Source: Nodosilinea sp. E11
GTDB taxonomy: Bacteria; Cyanobacteriota; Cyanobacteriia; Phormidesmidales; Phormidesmidaceae
Direction of reading: 5' to 3'
Assembly (NCBI RefSeq): GCF_032813545.1
Contig: NZ_CP136520.1
Coordinates: 1,668,001-1,732,000 of the forward strand
Length of the DNA stretch: 64,000 nt
How positions within the stretch are numbered: the first letter of the stretch is position 1; the number at the start of each line of letters is the position of its first letter. Shown here piece by piece: positions 53,972 to 64,000 of this stretch. Below the pieces are notes generated by a model that made no database searches, was not told where the DNA came from, and saw nothing but the letters and a program-made list of their open reading frames with translations. A program made the position numbers and the translations under genes.

Positions 53972-54595
53972 CTACAGCCAGGTCGGCTGAGACGGCACCG
54001 CAGGCGCTGGCCGGGTTGGGGGAGACGGCAAAGCTGGGGCGGTTAAAGCATTGGCCCCAGCTTTAGGCTCCGACTCAGATGGTGAGACGTCAGCCGGGGC
54101 AGGAACAGGGTCACGGGGCTGCTGGGTTAATGGATCAGCATTCATCTCTAGCTCAACCCTATAGTCACCTCGGGTAAGGCTCACGGTGACCACCAGTGCC
54201 AGACAGGCTACAAAGGTCAACCCCAGAATAAAGAGGGCAAAAATTTCGCCAGCAGACAACGGGCGATCGGTCGGATCGAGGTACATATTTTTGGGCCACT
54301 CGCGCCCTGCCGCCGCCGAGCGGTTGAGGGGTTCTAGGGGCTGCATAACCGAAATGCGAGAATAGCCAACTTGCTGATCGTAGACCCAGCGGCGATCGGG
54401 ACTGCTGAGAATGGCATAGGCTTCGTTGAGCTGCTGAAATCGCTCGGTGGCTTCAGGGGCTGGCAACTCAGTTGTGTCGGGGTGGTAGAGCTTGCTAAGG
54501 TCGCGGAAAGCACGTCGAATTTGCTGAGGGCTAGCGGTAGGCTTAACCCCCAGCTGGTCATAGTGGGTTTTAGGTCTTGGATTGGCGTCAGGCAT
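53972..54595 (-). CDS. Membrane-anchored J-domain protein
   Basis: A 207-residue DnaJ-like co-chaperone from the ATG at 54595; a longer frame to 54661 would overlap the upstream gene. The J domain is at about residues 8-75 (THYDQLGVKPTASPQQIRRA) with the HPD triad in KLYHPDTTE and the end WVYDQQVG. A single transmembrane helix follows at about 120-142 (IFALFILGLTFVACLALVV), then a Pro/Ala-rich tail. It would recruit DnaK to a membrane. It is placed between yaaW-like and DUF3143 genes in a minus-strand operon. Confidence 0.9.
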   Translation of the reverse strand: MPDANPRPKTHYDQLGVKPTASPQQIRRAFRDLSKLYHPDTTELPAPEATERFQQLNEAYAILSSPDRRWVYDQQVGYSRISVMQPLEPLNRSAAAGREWPKNMYLDPTDRPLSAGEIFALFILGLTFVACLALVVTVSLTRGDYRVELEMNADPLTQQPRDPVPAPADVSPSESEPKAGANALTAPALPSPPTRPAPAVPSQPTWL

Positions 54596-54639
54596 AACAT
54601 CCCACTCGGCAGGGCAAACAGCAACGGGTATAGGCTGGG

Positions 54640-55491
54640 CTATCCCGGAGCCAGTTCCCAATCTTCAGAGGAGCGGGTCAGACGAATTTGGGCCAGGGTA
54701 AACACTACCGGAATCACCCGCCCATAGTTGGTGGCCACCGCCCGCCAGCCCAGATCGGCTAGAAACCAGCCCCACAGCGCTGGCCCCAGTACCGAAAACA
54801 CCGCCTTGGTAGCCCCATAACGAGCGGCACTAGTCGCCACGCTGCGAGAAGCCAGGCCCAAGGCAAACCGATGATGCATTTGAGCGACCATGGTGCCCCC
54901 GCCTTTGACCACAGCCTGGCGGGCCACCTCGTAGCGGGCCACCTGCCAAGCCATTTGCCTAGCAATCTGCTGAAGCAGCCAGGGCTGGAGCACAGCACTG
55001 ACGGCCACGACTCCGCTACCTTTAGCCAGCAGTGCTAGGGGATTAGCCTGTAGCGTTGGGGGTAAGGCTTCAAACTGGGCCGAGCCGGTCAAGGTCTGGG
55101 TGAGCGATTGCTGAAGGCGATCGCGTTCTAGTCTGGGCAGCTTCTTCAAGTTACTGCGGAGCAGGTGCAAAAACACCTCGGCCTCTAAGTCGCCCGTCGA
55201 CCAGGCTTCGGTGTAAGCAATCTTGAGATAGCGGCACACTTGGATCAGGGCCTGCCGGTAGGTGACTCGGTGGCTCTGACCGTTGATGACCGTTAACCCA
55301 TCTGCCGCCAGAAACCGAAAGCGCTGCTCTAGGCGATCGAGCCACTGCTGTCGGGTACCACACTGTACAGTTAACGGATCCGCATTTTGCCAATAATCAA
55401 GCGGGTTAAACCGAGGCCGAAACAGCATTTCTGTCAGGGCCTGAAGTTCTTCGTCTGTTGCTAGCTCCAGGGCAGACCGCAGCTCATCCAC
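54640..55491 (-). CDS. YaaW/UPF0174-like protein
   Basis: A 283-residue protein from a GTG start, opening MDELRSALELATDEELQAL and FRPRFNPLDYW, resembling the YaaW family. The central part is hydrophilic and helical. The C-terminal half (about 150-260) is rich in Ala/Gly and small hydrophobics, with probable membrane-associating helices (GSGVVAVSAVLQPWLLQQIA and VFSVLGPALWGWFLADLGW). Molecular function is unknown in the family. It is the first gene of a three-gene unit with the J-protein and DUF3143. Confidence 0.75.
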   Translation of the reverse strand: MDELRSALELATDEELQALTEMLFRPRFNPLDYWQNADPLTVQCGTRQQWLDRLEQRFRFLAADGLTVINGQSHRVTYRQALIQVCRYLKIAYTEAWSTGDLEAEVFLHLLRSNLKKLPRLERDRLQQSLTQTLTGSAQFEALPPTLQANPLALLAKGSGVVAVSAVLQPWLLQQIARQMAWQVARYEVARQAVVKGGGTMVAQMHHRFALGLASRSVATSAARYGATKAVFSVLGPALWGWFLADLGWRAVATNYGRVIPVVFTLAQIRLTRSSEDWELAPG

Positions 55492-55587
55492 TGGGCATCA
55501 CCGGTTAAAAACTGTCTTACATTTTTACACAATTCCCCAAGATAGGATGTTGGGCAACGGCACACTGCGAAATTGGGAGAGAAATAG

Positions 55588-56646
55588 ATGGATGACGTGG
55601 TGGTAATTGGGGCAGGACTCAGTGGACTCACGGCGGCGCGCCAACTCCACCAGGCGGGCTACCGAGTACTTGTGGTCGACAAATCTCGCGGGCTAGGAGG
55701 ACGCATGGCCACGCGCCGCCTAGGGGCTACGGTCATAGATCACGGCTGTCGGTATTTACAACCGTTTGCTGACGCGTCCCACAGCCTGGTTTCAACGCTG
55801 TTAGCCGCTGGGGTGCTCCAGGGTTGGCAACCAGAGAGTTTTGCTTTGGCCGCTAACGGAACGCTAAGCGCGATCGCCACCGAGCCGCTCTACATTGCCC
55901 CCCATGGCATGAGTGCCGTTGCCAAAGCTCTGGCACCAGGGCTGACTATCCATCGTCACTGGCGGGCCACAACTGTGACCCCGATCTCCCAGGGCTGGCG
56001 GATTGAGGGAGAAATAGGGGAGGCCAATTCTCAGAGCCAGCCTCAGACCCTTGAGGCCAAAGCCGTCGTGGTGGCGATCCCCGCCCCCCAAGCCGCTGCT
56101 TTGATAGATCAAGCCGCAGCGGATAATCCGGCCCTTCAAACGTTAAATCAACGCCTTCAAGCCGTCCAGTTTGAAGCAGTGCTAACCGTGATGGCTGGCT
56201 ACGGTAAGACCTCATCTAGCCGCTTGCCCGCGCAACAGACAGACAGCGGCTGGATGATCACAGGCGACCATCACCCTCAGCTGCGCTGGATAGCCCTAGA
56301 TAGCAGCAAACACACCGATTCTACCGAACCGGTGGTTGTGGTGCACAGCAGTGCCGCCTTTGCTGCCCAACATCTCGATCACACCGACTTAGCCAGCGTT
56401 GGCCAAGCCCTCCTGACCACTGCGGCTCAGCACCTTGCCCCCTGGCTGGCTTCACCGGAGTGGACACAAGTACACCGCTGGCGCTACGGGTTTGTTCACC
56501 AACCGTTGGGTTCTACGGTGCTGAGTTGCCCTACCCTACCGCACCTAGTCGGTTGTGGCGATTGGTGCAATGGGGGCAACGTTGAGGGTGCGATCGCCTC
56601 GGGGCATCAAGCTGCTAACCTCATCGCCCAAGCTTTAGCATCATAA
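55588..56646 (+). CDS. FAD-dependent amine oxidase/renalase-like oxidoreductase
   Basis: A 352-residue flavoprotein. The dinucleotide-binding loop is VVVIGAGLSGLTAARQLHQAGY, followed by the adenine-ribose acidic residue in VLVVDKSRGLGGRMATRR. The C-terminal FAD contact is in VGCGDWCNGGNVEGAIASGHQAANLI. HCRYL-like VIDHGCRYLQPF is typical of the renalase-like subgroup. It likely oxidises a small metabolite such as a reduced nicotinamide isomer or amine; the substrate is not deducible. It is divergent from the YaaW-like gene. Confidence 0.9.
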   Translation: MDDVVVIGAGLSGLTAARQLHQAGYRVLVVDKSRGLGGRMATRRLGATVIDHGCRYLQPFADASHSLVSTLLAAGVLQGWQPESFALAANGTLSAIATEPLYIAPHGMSAVAKALAPGLTIHRHWRATTVTPISQGWRIEGEIGEANSQSQPQTLEAKAVVVAIPAPQAAALIDQAAADNPALQTLNQRLQAVQFEAVLTVMAGYGKTSSSRLPAQQTDSGWMITGDHHPQLRWIALDSSKHTDSTEPVVVVHSSAAFAAQHLDHTDLASVGQALLTTAAQHLAPWLASPEWTQVHRWRYGFVHQPLGSTVLSCPTLPHLVGCGDWCNGGNVEGAIASGHQAANLIAQALAS

Positions 56647-56676
56647 CTCTGCCTTAGCTGGGACGCTGGGGCTAAC

Positions 56677-56859
56677 TTAGGCGTTGTTGCTGTTCGAGTA
56701 ATCGCTATTTTCTTTATCTTCGCTACCCTCTTCATCGGTAGCCCCCGTGTTGTTGCGACGGAAGAAGCGCTGATTGCCCGACCGCTTTTTGCGGAACTTG
56801 CGGGCGTAGGCTTGGTTGCGTAATGCTTTTTCTTTCTTAGGATTGCGACGTTTAGACAT
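56677..56859 (-). CDS. Small basic conserved protein
   Basis: A 60-residue protein with a very basic first half (MSKRRNPKKEKALRNQAYAR, KFRKKRSG, RFFRR) and an acidic, Asp/Asn/Ser-rich second half. A GAGG motif lies about 8 bp before the ATG. The pattern resembles a short conserved cyanobacterial protein of unknown role; the charge layout suggests RNA or ribosome binding. It is convergent with the renalase-like gene. Confidence 0.65.
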   Translation of the reverse strand: MSKRRNPKKEKALRNQAYARKFRKKRSGNQRFFRRNNTGATDEEGSEDKENSDYSNSNNA

Positions 56860-57209
56860 TCAATAACCTCAGACAACAGGGCAGGTGTGATCAGCAAACA
56901 AAAATGGCAGCAAACAGGGAAATTCCCAGGCTTTAGGGCCAGCGTCTCTTGCCAACATCTCAGCGGCAAACGCAACACTGGGCCAACTAACACTCTGCCC
57001 GCACTGGCGTTCGTTGTTCACGACATGCCATAACCAGAGGTTTACTTTAACACATAGGAGCATCGGTGCTGAGAGGGATGTTGGAGCAAGAATTAGCCCT
57101 AGTAAAGAACCGCTAGGGCGTCACTCTAGGGGCCGCTCAGGATCGAGAGCTGGGCGACGTAGGCATGCCCTCCCTATGTCGTCCAGCTCTTTTTGATCCC
57201 AATAGAACG
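56860..57209. other. Spacer downstream of glutamate synthase
   Basis: A 350-bp stretch between the glutamate synthase stop and the small basic gene, both on the minus strand. No gene or strong terminator hairpin was recognised. It probably holds the promoter of the small basic gene. Confidence 0.4.
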
Positions 57210-60200
57210 CTAGGACTGGCTCGAGCTCAACACTTTCTCGGCGCTGGTGGTATCGGGGTTTGCCTCGGGGGTATCGGCCTCCGAGGGCGGCACCACCTGC
57301 CAGAATTTGGGCAGATACTCACTCCAGTTGGCCAAAATTGCCTCAGCCTTAGGGCTGCCGGTGTGGGCCAGGTGAGCCTCAATCAGCGCCTTGAGCTGAG
57401 CTTCTCCAGCCGGAGTGATCACGCGCTGAACTTTGACAATCTCGGGGTTAACTCGCACCGGGAAGCGCCCATCTTCGTCCAAGAAGTACCCAAGACCGCC
57501 GGTCATCCCAGCGCCGACGTTGCGGCCAACCGCACCCAGCACTACCACGATGCCACCGGTCATATACTCACAGCAGTGATCGCCAGCTCCCTCAATCACC
57601 GCTTGGCCCTTAGAGTTGCGCACGGCGAACCGCTCCCCAGCAGTGCCCAGGGCGTAGAGGGTACCGCCGGTAGCACCGTATAGACAGGTGTTGCCCACAA
57701 TCACGTTGGTAGACGGATTGTAGGTAATGCCAGCGGGGGGCTTGACCACAATTTCGCCGCCGTGCATGCCCTTGCCGACGTAATCGTTAGACTCGCCGAC
57801 TAGGGTTAGGGTCATACCGGGCAGATTAAAGGCCCCAAAACTCTGGCCCGCACTGCCGGTAAAGGTGAGGTTGAGCTGCCCTTCAAAACCGGAATTGCCG
57901 TATTTCTCGGCGATCGCCCCCGCGACTCGAGCCCCAACGGTGCGATCGGTGTTGATCACACTATAGGTTTTTGTCACGGTACCTTGATTTTGAATTGCCG
58001 CTTGAATGTCGGCATCAGCCAGTATCTCGTCGTCGAGCACCGGACCGTTGCTGTGCACGGGGCCGTGCTGGAGCCAGGTGCGATCGCCGCGCCCGTCGGG
58101 CAGATTCATCAGGGTGGTTAGATCTAGCGCCTTAGTTTTGGCCAGGGAAACCCCCGCCCTCGGCTTGAGCAGGTCGGCCCGTCCCACAATGTCGATTAGA
58201 GAACTGTAGCCCAGGCGAGCCAGCAGCGATCGCACCTCTTCAGCAATGTAATAGAAGAAATTCACCACATGCTCGGGCACCCCGGTAAACCGCTGACGCA
58301 GCTCCTCTTTTTGAGTGGCCACCCCTACCGGACAGTTGTTGGTGTGGCAAACCCGAGCCATAATGCAGCCTTCAGCGATCATGGCGATGGAGCCAAAGCC
58401 AAATTCCTCAGCCCCCATCAGGGCTCCCATCACCACATCCCAGCCGGTTTTGAGGCCACCGTCGACCCGCAACGTGACGCGATCGCGCAGCTCATTGTCC
58501 ATCAGCACCTTGTGCACTTCGGTCAAACCTAGCTCCCAGGGCACGCCAGCGTGCTTAATCGAGCTGAGGGGCGAGGCTCCGGTACCACCATCGTGGCCCG
58601 ACACCTGAATGACGTCAGCATTGGCCTTAGCTACCCCAGCGGCAATGGTGCCAATGCCCACCTCCGACACCAGCTTCACCGACACCCCTGCCTTAGGGTT
58701 GATCTGGTGTAGATCAAAGATCAGCTGAGCTAAATCTTCAATGGAGTAGATGTCGTGGTGGGGCGGCGGCGAAATCAGCGCTACCCCAGGCTTAGACCGC
58801 CGCAGCATGGCGATGTAGGGGCTAACTTTTTTGCCGGGCAGCTGGCCGCCCTCCCCCGGCTTGGCCCCCTGGGCCAGCTTGATCTCGATTTGTTCGGCAT
58901 GCATTAGGTACTCGGGGGTGACGCCAAAGCGCCCAGAGGCCACCTGTTTAATGGCCGAACTAGCGGTGTCGCCATTCTTGAGCCCGCGCAGGTGAGGGAA
59001 GGTCGGAGAGTTGCCTTCACCGTCCACATCAGAGAGCACCTTGAAGCGTACCGGGTCTTCGCCCCCTTCCCCAGAGTTAGATTTGCCACCAATGCGGTTC
59101 ATGGCTACTGCCAACACCTCGTGGGCTTCGCGCGACAACGCCCCCAGCGACATCCCGCCAGTGCAAAAGCGGCGCATGATCGCCTCTACCGATTCCACCT
59201 GGTCGAGGGGAATGGGCTGGCGATCGCTCTCATAGTCGAGCAGATCGCGCAGGGCTGAGATTGGGCGGTTTTCAAGCTGTGCTTTGTACAGTTCGTAGTG
59301 ATCGTACTGGCGTTCAGCCACCGCCTTGTGCAGCAGCTTGCTCATGGCAGGGTTGTTCATGTGGTACTCGCCGCTGGGTCGAGACTGCACAAAGCCCATG
59401 TTTTGCAGGCGCTTAGTAGTCAGTTCAGGAAACGCCCGCTGGTGAAAACTAATTGTTTCCTGGGCCAGCTCTATTAAGGACAGCCCCCCCAGTCGAGACG
59501 TCGTGCCTCGAAAAGCCAGATCGAGCAAATCAGGGCCAATACCAATGGCCTCGAAGATCTGCGCCCCCCGGTAGCTGGTAATCAGCGAAATGCCCATCTT
59601 CGAGAGAATCTTCAGCAGCCCCGCATCCACAGCCTTGCGGTAGTTGTCTTGGGCACCGTTGAGGGTGGAGACCGGCAACTTGCCAGTTTCCATCAGCTTT
59701 TGCGTGCGATTGTCGGCCCACCAGTGGCGCACCGACTCTAGGGCCAGGTAAGGACACACGGCGCTGGCCCCGTAGCCAATCAGACAGGCAAAGTGATGGG
59801 TGCTCCAGCACTGAGCCGTATCGACTACCAGCGAGGTGCGCATGCGCAACCCGTTGCGAATCAGATGGTGGTGCACGGCCCCCACGGCCAGTAGAGGGGG
59901 AATGTAGCTGGTTTCGGCGCTGAGAGTGGCTGGGTTGCCTTGGGCATCGACGCGATCGCTCAACACGAGAATGGTTTGCCCGGCTTTGGCGGCTACATCG
60001 GCGCGATCGCACAGGGCGTCCACCGCCGCCTGCAACCCAGCAGGGCCATCGGTGATGGAATACAGCGTAGATAGCGTGGCCGTAGCAAAGCCCGATCCGT
60101 GGATATGCTCCAACTCCACTTCATTGATGACTGGGCTTTCTAAATGCAGCAGACGGGCATACTCCGGCTGCTCGTCGAGCAGGTTACCCTGGGCACCCAG

Positions 60201-61907
60201 TTGCGTGGTTAGCGACATCACCAGCCGCTCCCGCAGGGGATCGATAGCGGGGTTGGTGACCTGGGCGAAGCGCTGTTTGAAGTAGTCGTAGAGCAGGTGG
60301 GGCTTGTCGGAAAGTACGGCATGAGGCGTGTCATCCCCCATGCAATAGGTGGGCTCCTTGCCCTGGGCCGCCATGTCCTGAATGATCATGTCCACGTCTT
60401 CGGCGGTGTAGCCGAAGGCACTCTGCTGGCGCAGCAGAGCCTCAGAACTGTAGACAGCGGTTTCGCTAAAGAGCTGGGGCTGCACCTCAGCCCGGTTGTC
60501 TTTCAGCCACTGGCCGTAGGGATGCCGAGTGGCCACCCGCTGCTTGATAGCCCAGTTTTTCAGAATTTCCTGACTGTGCAGATCGACAGCAATCATCTGG
60601 CCGGGGCCAAGTCGGCCCTTTTCTACAATGTCTTCAGGAGCCACATCCAGCACGCCAGCCTCTGATGACACCATCAGCAGGTCGTCTTTGGTGACCACAT
60701 AGCGGGCCGGGCGCAGGCCATTGCGATCGAGGGTGGCCCCCACCTGGGTACCATCGCTAAACACGATCAGGGCCGGGCCATCCCAGGGTTCTTGCAGACC
60801 GCTGTAGTACTCGTAAAAATCAGTGATTTCAGGATAGGCATCGAGCTCGGGCTGGTTGTTGTAGGCCTCGGGCACCATCATCATCAGCGCCTCCTGGGGC
60901 GATCGCCCCGATCGCACCAGCAGCTCCATCACGTTATCGAGGTTGGCAGAGTCACTGTTCTCGGCATTGACCATGGGCTTGAGCACATCGAAGCGATCGC
61001 CCCACACCGGATGGTAAAGATCGGCCTGGCGGGCCACCATCCAGTTGATGTTGCCAACCAGCGTATTAATTTCGCCGTTGTGGCCCAAGAGTCGCATGGG
61101 GTGGGCCAGGGGCCACTTGGGCATGGTGTTGGTGCTAAAGCGTCGGTGATACACCGCAAAGGGGCTGACATAGTCAGGGTCCCGCAGATCTTCGTAAAAG
61201 GTGGCCAGCACCGCCGATCGCACCATGCCTTTGTACACAATGGTGCGACTAGAGCAGGAACAGACGTAAAAATCCTTCAGCCCTGCCACCACCTCGGCGG
61301 CTAGACCATCGGCATTGGCCACCCTTTGAGCAATGAGATGCAGCACCTGGCGACGCACCAGATAAAATCGACGCTCCAAATCATCGCCAGTTTCTGCAGC
61401 AGAGGCCATCACCAGCTGCTCAATGCGAGGCTGATACTGCTTGGCCAGGGCACCCAGCACCTCAGGGCGCACAGGTACAGTACGCCAACCCACAGCGGTC
61501 AGCCCCTCATCCTTCACCACCTGGTTGAAGGTGTCACGCACTAAAGTCGCAGCCTCGACGTGGGTCGGCAGAAAAATCATGGCCACACCAGTCTGGTCTG
61601 GCTGAATCGCTCCATAGCCCTGCTGCTCTGCCCAGCGGCTCAGCACCACCCACGGAATCGCCGTCATTACTCCGGCCCCATCCCCCGAATCTTGGTCGGC
61701 GCAACAGCCCCCCCGGTGCTCCATACAGTCCAGAGCCGCAAGAGCCTTAGACACTAGATCGTGGCTGGGACGATTCTGGCGATCGGCTAAAAAGCCCACG
61801 CCACAGGCATCGCGTTCTTCGACCAACGACTTTGGCCCCCAGTTTGGCCATTCAGAACGGGTGTGTTGCCGAGTTTGATAGGGTTGATTCACAGGTGTAT
61901 GTCCCAT
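57210..61907 (-). CDS. Ferredoxin-dependent glutamate synthase
   Basis: A 1565-residue GOGAT that makes two glutamates from glutamine and 2-oxoglutarate, the main route of ammonium assimilation with glutamine synthetase. The class II amidotransferase domain follows a 34-residue leader, with nucleophile C35 in [10 protein letters not shown]. The central and FMN-binding domains follow, with [25 protein letters not shown] and [17 protein letters not shown]. The 3Fe-4S cluster ligands are C1181, C1187 and C1192 ([12 protein letters not shown]). The C-terminal beta-helix is Gly-rich. Size and the absence of an NADPH subunit gene next door fit the ferredoxin-dependent type, called gltS or glsF in cyanobacteria. 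Confidence 0.97.
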   Translation of the reverse strand: MGHTPVNQPYQTRQHTRSEWPNWGPKSLVEERDACGVGFLADRQNRPSHDLVSKALAALDCMEHRGGCCADQDSGDGAGVMTAIPWVVLSRWAEQQGYGAIQPDQTGVAMIFLPTHVEAATLVRDTFNQVVKDEGLTAVGWRTVPVRPEVLGALAKQYQPRIEQLVMASAAETGDDLERRFYLVRRQVLHLIAQRVANADGLAAEVVAGLKDFYVCSCSSRTIVYKGMVRSAVLATFYEDLRDPDYVSPFAVYHRRFSTNTMPKWPLAHPMRLLGHNGEINTLVGNINWMVARQADLYHPVWGDRFDVLKPMVNAENSDSANLDNVMELLVRSGRSPQEALMMMVPEAYNNQPELDAYPEITDFYEYYSGLQEPWDGPALIVFSDGTQVGATLDRNGLRPARYVVTKDDLLMVSSEAGVLDVAPEDIVEKGRLGPGQMIAVDLHSQEILKNWAIKQRVATRHPYGQWLKDNRAEVQPQLFSETAVYSSEALLRQQSAFGYTAEDVDMIIQDMAAQGKEPTYCMGDDTPHAVLSDKPHLLYDYFKQRFAQVTNPAIDPLRERLVMSLTTQLGAQGNLLDEQPEYARLLHLESPVINEVELEHIHGSGFATATLSTLYSITDGPAGLQAAVDALCDRADVAAKAGQTILVLSDRVDAQGNPATLSAETSYIPPLLAVGAVHHHLIRNGLRMRTSLVVDTAQCWSTHHFACLIGYGASAVCPYLALESVRHWWADNRTQKLMETGKLPVSTLNGAQDNYRKAVDAGLLKILSKMGISLITSYRGAQIFEAIGIGPDLLDLAFRGTTSRLGGLSLIELAQETISFHQRAFPELTTKRLQNMGFVQSRPSGEYHMNNPAMSKLLHKAVAERQYDHYELYKAQLENRPISALRDLLDYESDRQPIPLDQVESVEAIMRRFCTGGMSLGALSREAHEVLAVAMNRIGGKSNSGEGGEDPVRFKVLSDVDGEGNSPTFPHLRGLKNGDTASSAIKQVASGRFGVTPEYLMHAEQIEIKLAQGAKPGEGGQLPGKKVSPYIAMLRRSKPGVALISPPPHHDIYSIEDLAQLIFDLHQINPKAGVSVKLVSEVGIGTIAAGVAKANADVIQVSGHDGGTGASPLSSIKHAGVPWELGLTEVHKVLMDNELRDRVTLRVDGGLKTGWDVVMGALMGAEEFGFGSIAMIAEGCIMARVCHTNNCPVGVATQKEELRQRFTGVPEHVVNFFYYIAEEVRSLLARLGYSSLIDIVGRADLLKPRAGVSLAKTKALDLTTLMNLPDGRGDRTWLQHGPVHSNGPVLDDEILADADIQAAIQNQGTVTKTYSVINTDRTVGARVAGAIAEKYGNSGFEGQLNLTFTGSAGQSFGAFNLPGMTLTLVGESNDYVGKGMHGGEIVVKPPAGITYNPSTNVIVGNTCLYGATGGTLYALGTAGERFAVRNSKGQAVIEGAGDHCCEYMTGGIVVVLGAVGRNVGAGMTGGLGYFLDEDGRFPVRVNPEIVKVQRVITPAGEAQLKALIEAHLAHTGSPKAEAILANWSEYLPKFWQVVPPSEADTPEANPDTTSAEKVLSSSQS

Positions 61908-62380
61908 GGAGGAGCAAAACTAAGGAAAAAGTGGGCAATGAAAAAACTAATGATCTAGCCGGGGAAACTAGCCTAGCAGCACGCATTACGTCACAAAAGC
62001 GGCAAAAAACCTATTTTCTCCGGTTGCGGCCCAGAAACCGAGCCAGAAGAAACTGTCTGGCCTAGCATCGATTTAAGCAACCCGGCGCAGGCTTAGGGGC
62101 AGTGCCTCCGCCTCGGCCAATTCACCGCGCCCTGATCTAAAACATCCAAGGCGAGCATTCTAGTCATAAAGCGTTAGCGCGTGGTGCGCTCTATCAGTAA
62201 TTTACAGACTTTACCAGTAGTTTACAAACCTTAGGCCTAGCATTGAGTCACAGCTTCTTAGAATTAAGCGACGGTGACGGTAGCGATTGTTTCAAAATCA
62301 CCTCTAAATCGATATTAGGTCGCCCGGGCAGTTGTTGCTTGGGCCTGTAAAACTTAGTCGTTTATTACGCTTGTGTTCCC
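61908..62380. other. Divergent promoter region of glutamate synthase and the glycosidase gene
   Basis: A 473-bp intergenic region between divergent genes. No gene is visible. It contains a tandem 20-bp direct repeat (62195-62234) listed separately. A perfect NtcA box (GTA-N8-TAC) was not found. Confidence 0.5.
62195..62234. repeat. Tandem 20-bp direct repeat in a promoter region
   Basis: CAGTAATTTACAGACTTTAC (62195-62214) is followed at once by a 16/20-identical copy (62215-62234). Two helical turns per unit suits cooperative binding of a response regulator. It lies 147 bp before the glycosidase start. Confidence 0.45.
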
Positions 62381-64000
62381 ATGGTTCGACGGCCTGTCTC
62401 AGCGCCTTTTCCAAATCGTTTTTCCTTAGGCTGCCGCTGGCTGATCGGCAGCTGGGTCGGGATGGGCCTGCTGGGGGCGATCGCCCCGTTGCCCGCCCTA
62501 GCGATTCCTGGCAACCCACCCTCTGCAGAGATCGGCCTCGCCAACGCCGCCCTTCCTCCGGTGGCTCAAGGCCAGACCCTGATCATCAACGGTAGCCAGG
62601 TTAGCATTCCGTGGATGATAGCCCATGGCCAGATTGGCCTGGCCGACTATGGGGTCACCGATCACCTCGGAGCCACCTTACTCAGCAACGGACACCCCAA
62701 TCAGCAGCCCGTCCAGTGGTTCACCCAGCCTGGCGAGGCGGTAGACCTAGCGGCCTGGGTGCAGGGCGGCTATCGTTTTCTCGATATCACCCCTCTGGCC
62801 GAGCGCTACGGCTGGCAGGTACAAACCCAAGGCACAGCCCTACAAATTACGACTCCCCCCGCCCAGGTCGTCGGCCTGCGGCGAACAGCCATCCCCGGCG
62901 GCGAGCGTTTAATCGTGGATCTATCAGGCCCGGCTCCGGTGGCTTTAGCCGATAGCGTTGATGCCCTGACCCTCACCCTGGGAGCCGCTGCCAATACGGC
63001 AGTGCTCAGAGATGCGATCGCAGCCCCCGCCGGAGCCCACCTGGGATCACTCACCGCCACGCCGGTAGCCACAGGCATCCGACTCCAGGCCAGGGCCAGC
63101 CATCAACCTCGCCTAGCCACCCAGGCCAACCCTCCCAAAATTTTGATCGACATTCGCGCCGATCGGCTTCAACCCCATAGCATTGCCTGGGCACCTGGGG
63201 TCCGCTGGCAGCAGCGGTATGTCGCCGTCGCCGGGCAGTCGTTTCCGGTTTACTGGCTGCAACTTGACCCAGCCCAAGCCAGCTTGCGGCCCATTTGGCC
63301 CGACCCCACAACCGCAGTCGGCACCGCTCCTCTGACCACCACGGCCCAGCGCTGGCAGGCGATCGCCGCCATCAACGCTGGCTTTTTCAACCGCAATAAC
63401 CAGTTCCCCCTCGGGGCAGTACGCGCCAACCAAAATTGGATTTCAGGCCCCATCCTCAGCCGAGGTGTCATCGGCTGGAATGACCAGGGCCAAGTGCGCA
63501 TGGAGCGCCTCTTTCTCCGCCAGGCACTCACGACCGGAAACGGCCAAACCTTTCCAATCCAGGCGATCAACAGTGGCTACGTACAGGCGGGCATCGGCCT
63601 CTACACCTCCGCCTGGGGGCGCACCTATCAGCCCATTCTCGATGGCGAAACCGTGGTAACGGTGATTAATGGCGTCGTCACCGCCCAGCAGGCTACCGGC
63701 GCGATCGGCTCGAGCAGCATAGCCATTCCGCCAGAGGGGTATGTGCTGGCGCTGAGGGCCTATGCTACAGCGGCCCAGGCATTACCCCCCGGGCAACCGG
63801 TCACCCTAGAGTCTGAATTACTGCCCGCCAGCCTAGCGCCCTTCCCCAATATTGTCGGCGGCGGACCGCTGCTAATTCGCGATCGCACCCTCGTCCTTGA
63901 CGCCAGGTTAGAGCAGTTTAGCGCTGCCTTCGGCACTCAGGCAGCCCCCCGTAGCGCCATTGGCTTAACTGCCAGCGGCGAAATATTGCTCGTGGCCGTC
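62381..64000 (+). CDS. Secreted phosphodiester glycosidase family protein (3' truncated by window)
   Basis: The frame runs 540 codons from the ATG at 62381 to the window edge without a stop. An N-terminal signal/anchor (WLIGSWVGMGLLGAIAPLPALA) is followed by a region like copper-amine-oxidase-N or stalk domains (INGSQVSIPWMIAHGQIGLA...YRFLDITPLAERYGWQVQ). From about residue 270 the phosphodiester glycosidase (NAGPA/DUF2233) fold begins: WQAIAAINAGFFNRNNQFPLGAV, VINGVVTAQ, PNIVGGGPLLIRD and PRSAIGLTASGEILLVAV are its hallmarks. The enzyme is probably periplasmic or secreted and may remodel cell-surface polymers. It is divergent from glutamate synthase. Confidence 0.88.
   Translation, partial: MVRRPVSAPFPNRFSLGCRWLIGSWVGMGLLGAIAPLPALAIPGNPPSAEIGLANAALPPVAQGQTLIINGSQVSIPWMIAHGQIGLADYGVTDHLGATLLSNGHPNQQPVQWFTQPGEAVDLAAWVQGGYRFLDITPLAERYGWQVQTQGTALQITTPPAQVVGLRRTAIPGGERLIVDLSGPAPVALADSVDALTLTLGAAANTAVLRDAIAAPAGAHLGSLTATPVATGIRLQARASHQPRLATQANPPKILIDIRADRLQPHSIAWAPGVRWQQRYVAVAGQSFPVYWLQLDPAQASLRPIWPDPTTAVGTAPLTTTAQRWQAIAAINAGFFNRNNQFPLGAVRANQNWISGPILSRGVIGWNDQGQVRMERLFLRQALTTGNGQTFPIQAINSGYVQAGIGLYTSAWGRTYQPILDGETVVTVINGVVTAQQATGAIGSSSIAIPPEGYVLALRAYATAAQALPPGQPVTLESELLPASLAPFPNIVGGGPLLIRDRTLVLDARLEQFSAAFGTQAAPRSAIGLTASGEILLVAV

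Noticed and set aside
61908-62380. Glutamine riboswitch or NtcA box upstream of glutamate synthase
   Set aside because: I looked for the glutamine-aptamer core and for GTA-N8-TAC on both strands and did not find a convincing match.
1-64000. CRISPR array, rRNA operon or prophage
   Set aside because: No regularly spaced direct repeats, rRNA sequence, integrase or phage structural genes were seen in the window.

Overview
The window is chromosomal DNA from a cyanobacterium, most likely a filamentous Leptolyngbya/Nodosilinea-like lineage. This rests on frequent HIP1 octamers (GCGATCGC), a ferredoxin-dependent glutamate synthase, an RNase E ending in the cyanobacterial arginine-rich tail, a tig-clpP-clpX / asd-dapA-rnj neighbourhood, and small families typical of cyanobacteria (DUF3318, DUF3143, DUF29). 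Genus-level placement is inference.

Layout. 0-4 kb: the tail of an unidentified gene, then two signalling proteins, a REC-PAS-adenylate cyclase and a REC-like/GAF/GAF/GGDEF protein whose first GAF has the two cysteines of a DXCF-type cyanobacteriochrome. 4-11.2 kb: housekeeping and membrane genes (dusB-like, DUF3318, CIA30, an ExbB/ExbD pair, a DUF4333 lipoprotein, ubiD). 11.2-30.3 kb: a minus-strand exopolysaccharide locus. Its distal part (12-19 kb) is AT-rich, lacks HIP1 sites and holds a glycosyltransferase, a Wzy-like polymerase, a pyruvyltransferase-like protein, a sulfotransferase-like protein, a Wzx flippase and a methyltransferase. Its proximal part (20-30 kb) has normal composition and holds a WcaI-like glycosyltransferase, a secreted protein, a large Pro/Ala-rich predicted outer-membrane protein, a Wzc tyrosine autokinase, Wza and a parvulin-type PPIase. 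Together these resemble a Wzx/Wzy-dependent export pathway, probably for an acidic (pyruvylated and sulfated) polymer.

30.5-38.6 kb: a 2-oxoglutarate oxygenase, an S2P-type M50 protease, a pentapeptide-repeat membrane protein, a transglutaminase-like protein, a DUF29 protein, bioA and an alpha/beta hydrolase. 38.6-47.3 kb: clpX, clpP and tig on the minus strand, divergent from asd, dapA and rnj. bioA and the hydrolase lie directly downstream of clpX. 47.3-51.4 kb: rne with a long leader, rnhB, and a convergent orphan sensor-like gene. 52-57 kb: a DUF2235 hydrolase, tRNA-Leu(UAG), DUF3143, a membrane J-protein, a YaaW-like protein, a renalase-like oxidoreductase and a small basic protein. 57.2-64 kb: glutamate synthase and the first 540 codons of a secreted phosphodiester-glycosidase-family protein that runs off the window.

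Intergenic DNA carries two families of small palindromic repeats. One is a roughly 100-bp MITE-like element in three copies (42.5, 51.9 and 53.5 kb). The other is a scatter of short GTAGGG-type hairpins (6.0, 22.5, 22.7, 31.6, 34.8 and 37.7 kb). No CRISPR array, rRNA, phage module or intact transposase was seen.
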